From the NCBI GenBank assembly GCA_023846275.1, contig CM043868.1, forward strand, positions 9,009,653-9,073,652: 64,000 bases of DNA, in the 5' to 3' direction. Source of the stretch: Vanilla planifolia. Lineage: Eukaryota > Streptophyta > Magnoliopsida > Asparagales > Orchidaceae. The notes below the pieces were generated by a model. It did no database searches and was not told the origin of the DNA. It worked only from the letters and a program-made list of their open reading frames with translations. The position numbers and the translations under genes are program-made. Numbering within the stretch: position 1 is the stretch's first letter; the number at the start of each line of letters is the position of its first letter. This document shows positions 61,370 through 64,000 of this stretch, one piece after another.

Positions 61370-63362
61370 TAAGTTAAAAACTTGTTGTGCAAATCCTACT
61401 TCGGACGTTTTCCTTCATGTGCATGTAGGTTGAATTCCCTCCTTTCATGTAAAAATATAATATAAGGCCAACATTAAGGAATGCACCTCTAAACAATTGA
61501 GTATGATGTGTATACAACATGAGTTTGAAGTCGACAAGAATTAAAAGATGAGTGGAGGGTTCTCATAGAAGAAATACATAACAAACTACTATTATATGTC
61601 AACATGCATAGATGTTGGAATACTGGTAAGCTAAAGGCAACACTAAATACTAAGATGCTTGGATAAATGTGTTAACATCGTAATGTGCAAAATATAAATC
61701 ATCATCATGCATGAACCTGGCATATAATGTGACGAATAATATGGTTCAACTCATTTAGACAAAGTTGGGTTTACAATGACTTTGATTTGAGCAATGAACT
61801 CATCAAGATGTTGCATGGTGTGCTCACTATATGAGCAAAGCTAGGGCAATTCAAAGGCTTATCGATAGAAGTTTGAGTATATTTTTGGATAGGAAAGAAG
61901 AGGCAAGATTAAAAGCCAACTGAACTTTGTATGGGGCTAATAGAGTAAGTTTTAAGGTTTGATTCATGGATGATTGGAAGAGCTAGGGATCATTGAGCAA
62001 AAAACAACTACATTTGGAACCATATCAGGGGCAATCAAGCAAGGAGCAATTATATCCATGGTTTTAATGATGATCATGAACTAAATAATCATTTGATAAA
62101 ACATCAATAGGCATTAAATCTCTATAAAAGGAAATTTTTTTGAGTTTCAAGGTTATGAACAACTCATTCAAGTGGGTTGTTTAGAGAAGGGCTTGAAGAA
62201 GGGGCTCATATTATGATGAGAAATGATCGAATTTGACTAAGGTACATTCCTTGCTATTCTTTGCCTACATGTTATTTGCTCTTATAAATGGCATCAAAGA
62301 TTTTTGATGGTGATATTAGAAAATAGAGCAAAGATATATACATGTGACAAAAAATTCTAGAAAATAAAGAAAACTTATATGTTAGGAGTGAAAAATAATA
62401 TAAGTCAAAGCTTCTCCTTTGAATCAAACAAGTGTTAGAATCTACATCTTAAAAGAAAAAAAAACATAAACCATCCCATGAGAGAGATGGGTGAGCTATA
62501 TTTTTAGATCAATTTTAACAAAGAAAATGATTATAGAAAAATACAAATAGTTACAATGAATGAAATTTTTTAATACTTCATGTTCTTTCTCGAGGGATTG
62601 ATTCGGAAGAAAGCTTATGAAACACATCAAAAAATGCAATTATGAACTATTGCTTTGCTAAGAAAAAGCTTTGAAGTTGTTCAAGAAAGTACCTAATGAT
62701 TAGTTGGAGACTATTATCAATTCTTAAAAAGAGATAAATCATTGAATTAAAATAATATTACCATTGGAATGATTATTTAAAATTAATTATTAGACATAAA
62801 AATGCAAATTAATTGAAAAATAAATAATTGATTTTTTTATATTTTATTAATACAGATGCATATATAGTTTATTCATTATTTATATACATAAAAAATAACC
62901 AAACGAGATCATTTATTAATTGCTATAGTAATTAAAAAAAAATGAATTTTCATGCACTGAAATAGTAATCCAATGTTATTGGGATTTAATGAATTTGATT
63001 TTTGTTATACGACTTGCCTTAAAGTATGCTGTACATAATAGGTATTTATTAGTTAATTAAACTTTGTGATAACTTCACATTTTTAGAAAATACTTGATCT
63101 GATTTTTTTCGAATCTTGTTGTTGATTCTAACTCTGGGAGCAAGAATAATTTGAAATTATTTGTTTCTATAAGTGCAGTCAGTAAAATTATTATTAAAAA
63201 GTTTTAATAAAATATAAATTAATTTACTGTGCATGATATGTAACTTCGTTTGAAAATACCATTAAATTGCTTAAATAAAACAATCCTAAATTATTGTTTT
63301 CTTAAAAACGATAATTTTATAAAGCAAGCCTAAAATTCAGGACCACTGTACAGTTTAACATT
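61370..63362. other. Unassigned stretch upstream of the right-edge gene
   Basis: About 2 kb without a recognisable gene. CTCTATAAAAGG at 62,120-62,131 is a good TATA-box word and could belong to a decayed LTR promoter, but nothing coding follows. It remains AT-rich until about 63,390. Confidence 0.5.
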
Positions 63363-63386
63363 AAAAAAAAAAAAAAAAAAAAAAAA
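63363..63386. repeat. Poly(A) run of 24 bases
   Basis: An uninterrupted A24 tract just upstream of the GC-richer promoter. Such tracts disfavour nucleosomes and may mark the promoter edge, or could be the tail of an old retroposed sequence. Confidence 0.9.
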
Positions 63387-63410
63387 CACTCCTATATTTC
63401 AAGAAACATA

Positions 63411-63517
63411 TTGGCGGGAATCTCACCTGGCGCGATCTTGACTCCACGTCTCAGCGCGCCAATTTCTTAACATATTTTCTATCATCAAAAGATCTGGCGC
63501 CACATTTTCCCGCCAAA
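63411..63517 (+). promoter_or_regulatory. Cluster of five E2F-type promoter elements
   Basis: Within 107 bases the sequence contains TTGGCGGGAA (63,411-63,420), TGGCGCGA (63,428-63,435) and GCGCGCCAA (63,454-63,462). Then follow the palindrome TGGCGCCA (63,495-63,502) and TTTTCCCGCCAAA (63,505-63,517). The first and last fit the E2F consensus TTTSSCGC in one or other orientation very well. The middle three are core-like matches. In plants such clusters typify genes activated at G1/S. They lie 98-204 bases before the start codon, in a promoter with no evident TATA box. Binding is inferred. Confidence 0.75.
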
Positions 63518-63573
63518 TTCTCGCTGCTCATTGATAAATCACCCTCATTGCATTACCGACCACGCATCGAGAC

Positions 63574-63575
<2 letters not shown>

Positions 63576-63608
<33 letters not shown>
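63576..63608 (+). repeat. (CT)n tract in the 5' leader
   Basis: About 16 CT units directly upstream of the start codon. Pyrimidine (Y-patch or CT-rich) tracts of this kind are frequent at plant core promoters and 5' UTRs, especially TATA-less ones. It ends six bases before the ATG. Confidence 0.9.
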
Positions 63609-63611
<3 letters not shown>

Positions 63612-63614
63612 GAA

Positions 63615-64000
63615 ATGGTAGTGGCTTTAGGCCCAGGCAAGTTCTACGGGAGCAGCCTTCCTCGCCCGCGTTTTTTCACCGATGTCAAGTTCAACAAAGA
63701 ACGCGTTGATCCACCAGTGGACGTCTTGGATCCTCTTCTGTCATGGGCACACGGAGCGCACTGGTCCATGGGCGGGCTCAGTTTCGAACGCCTTCGCCTG
63801 CAAGGTCGCATTGAGGGATCCATCAAGAAGCTCAGGGCTCAGCAATTGCAATCCCGTAAACAGAAGAAGGCGACCCCACCTCTTGCTGCCGCTTTGAAGA
63901 TTAAGTCTACTGGCGTTCAGCCGCCCTCACTCGAAGCTCTTGGATCCGAATCTCCTGCCTCGGAGGAGGATACCGTCTCCGTCGCACCGTCACCTCCGCT
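63615..64000 (+). CDS. Conserved plant protein of unknown function, N-terminal 128 codons (runs off window)
   Basis: The start is ATG at 63,615 (context GAAATGG, purine at -3 and G at +4). The frame stays open to the window end, so the protein is truncated by the window, not by mutation. Residues 1-20 (MVVALGPGKFYGSSLPRPRF) and the later block HWSMGGLSFERLRLQGRIEG (about 49-68) match, from memory, the invariant N-terminus of a small family of uncharacterised land-plant proteins. I am not sure of the locus name. A basic patch follows (KKLRAQ...SRKQKK, about 71-85), then a Pro/Ser/Glu-rich, probably disordered tail. No signal peptide or membrane segment is visible; the basic patch might be a nuclear localisation signal. 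Codon use and GC/CpG content contrast sharply with all upstream DNA. Open frames on the other strand and in another frame here (63,644-63,826, 63,682-63,897) are shadows. Confidence 0.9.
   Translation, partial: MVVALGPGKFYGSSLPRPRFFTDVKFNKERVDPPVDVLDPLLSWAHGAHWSMGGLSFERLRLQGRIEGSIKKLRAQQLQSRKQKKATPPLAAALKIKSTGVQPPSLEALGSESPASEEDTVSVAPSPP

Noticed and set aside
62120-62131. TATA-box word CTCTATAAAAGG as a gene promoter
   Set aside because: No coding sequence, splice pattern or known LTR follows; kept only as a remark in the unassigned stretch.
63644-63897. Frames on the minus strand and in another plus-strand frame over the right-edge gene
   Set aside because: Shadows of the real reading frame that starts at 63,615, whose conserved N-terminus is recognised.

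Overview
The window looks like nuclear DNA of a flowering plant. It is very AT-rich and CpG-poor, and most of it is made of decayed, nested LTR retrotransposons. One clear host gene sits at the extreme right edge. The retroelement types (long-LTR Ty3/gypsy chromoviruses, and a Ty1/copia element with a coiled-coil gag and about 2.3 kb LTRs) fit a repeat-rich genome, possibly a monocot such as a palm. That taxonomic guess is inference only. No bacterial-style operons, CRISPR arrays, tRNA or rRNA genes were seen. All protein assignments were made by reading degraded translations by eye.

Layout. 1-4,045: AT-rich DNA ending in a possible copia-type LTR. 4,046-6,300: minus-strand gypsy gag-protease-reverse transcriptase relic. 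6,301-20,480: largely unassigned DNA with LTR-like pieces, a perfect 20-bp inverted repeat (12,057-12,110) and a degenerate ~46-bp tandem array (13,178-13,380). 20,480-25,420: minus-strand gypsy relic in an LTR - pol fragment - LTR - gag order. 27,671-28,370: tandem duplication with a ~353-bp unit. 28,670-30,010: another possible copia LTR.

32,200-49,852: an old minus-strand gypsy element with ~3.6 kb LTRs. A second gypsy element, a plus-strand chromovirus (36,676-42,603, with PBS and chromodomain trace), lies inside its integrase region. 50,346-~57,870: an internally deleted minus-strand copia element whose gag is still partly open. One of its LTRs carries a 170-bp piece of plastid rps2 (57,609-57,778). 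~57,880-60,079: a solo LTR of the same family in opposite orientation, so the two LTRs form a large head-to-head inverted repeat. 60,080-61,369: possible fragment of yet another LTR.

From about 63,400 the composition changes abruptly to GC- and CpG-richer DNA. This is the promoter and first 128 codons of a conserved but functionally uncharacterised plant protein. The promoter holds a tight cluster of E2F-type sites, including one textbook match, plus a CT-rich leader, which suggests S-phase or proliferation-linked expression. This is the most interesting functional signal in the window. The retroelement palindrome with its plastid insert is the most interesting structural one.
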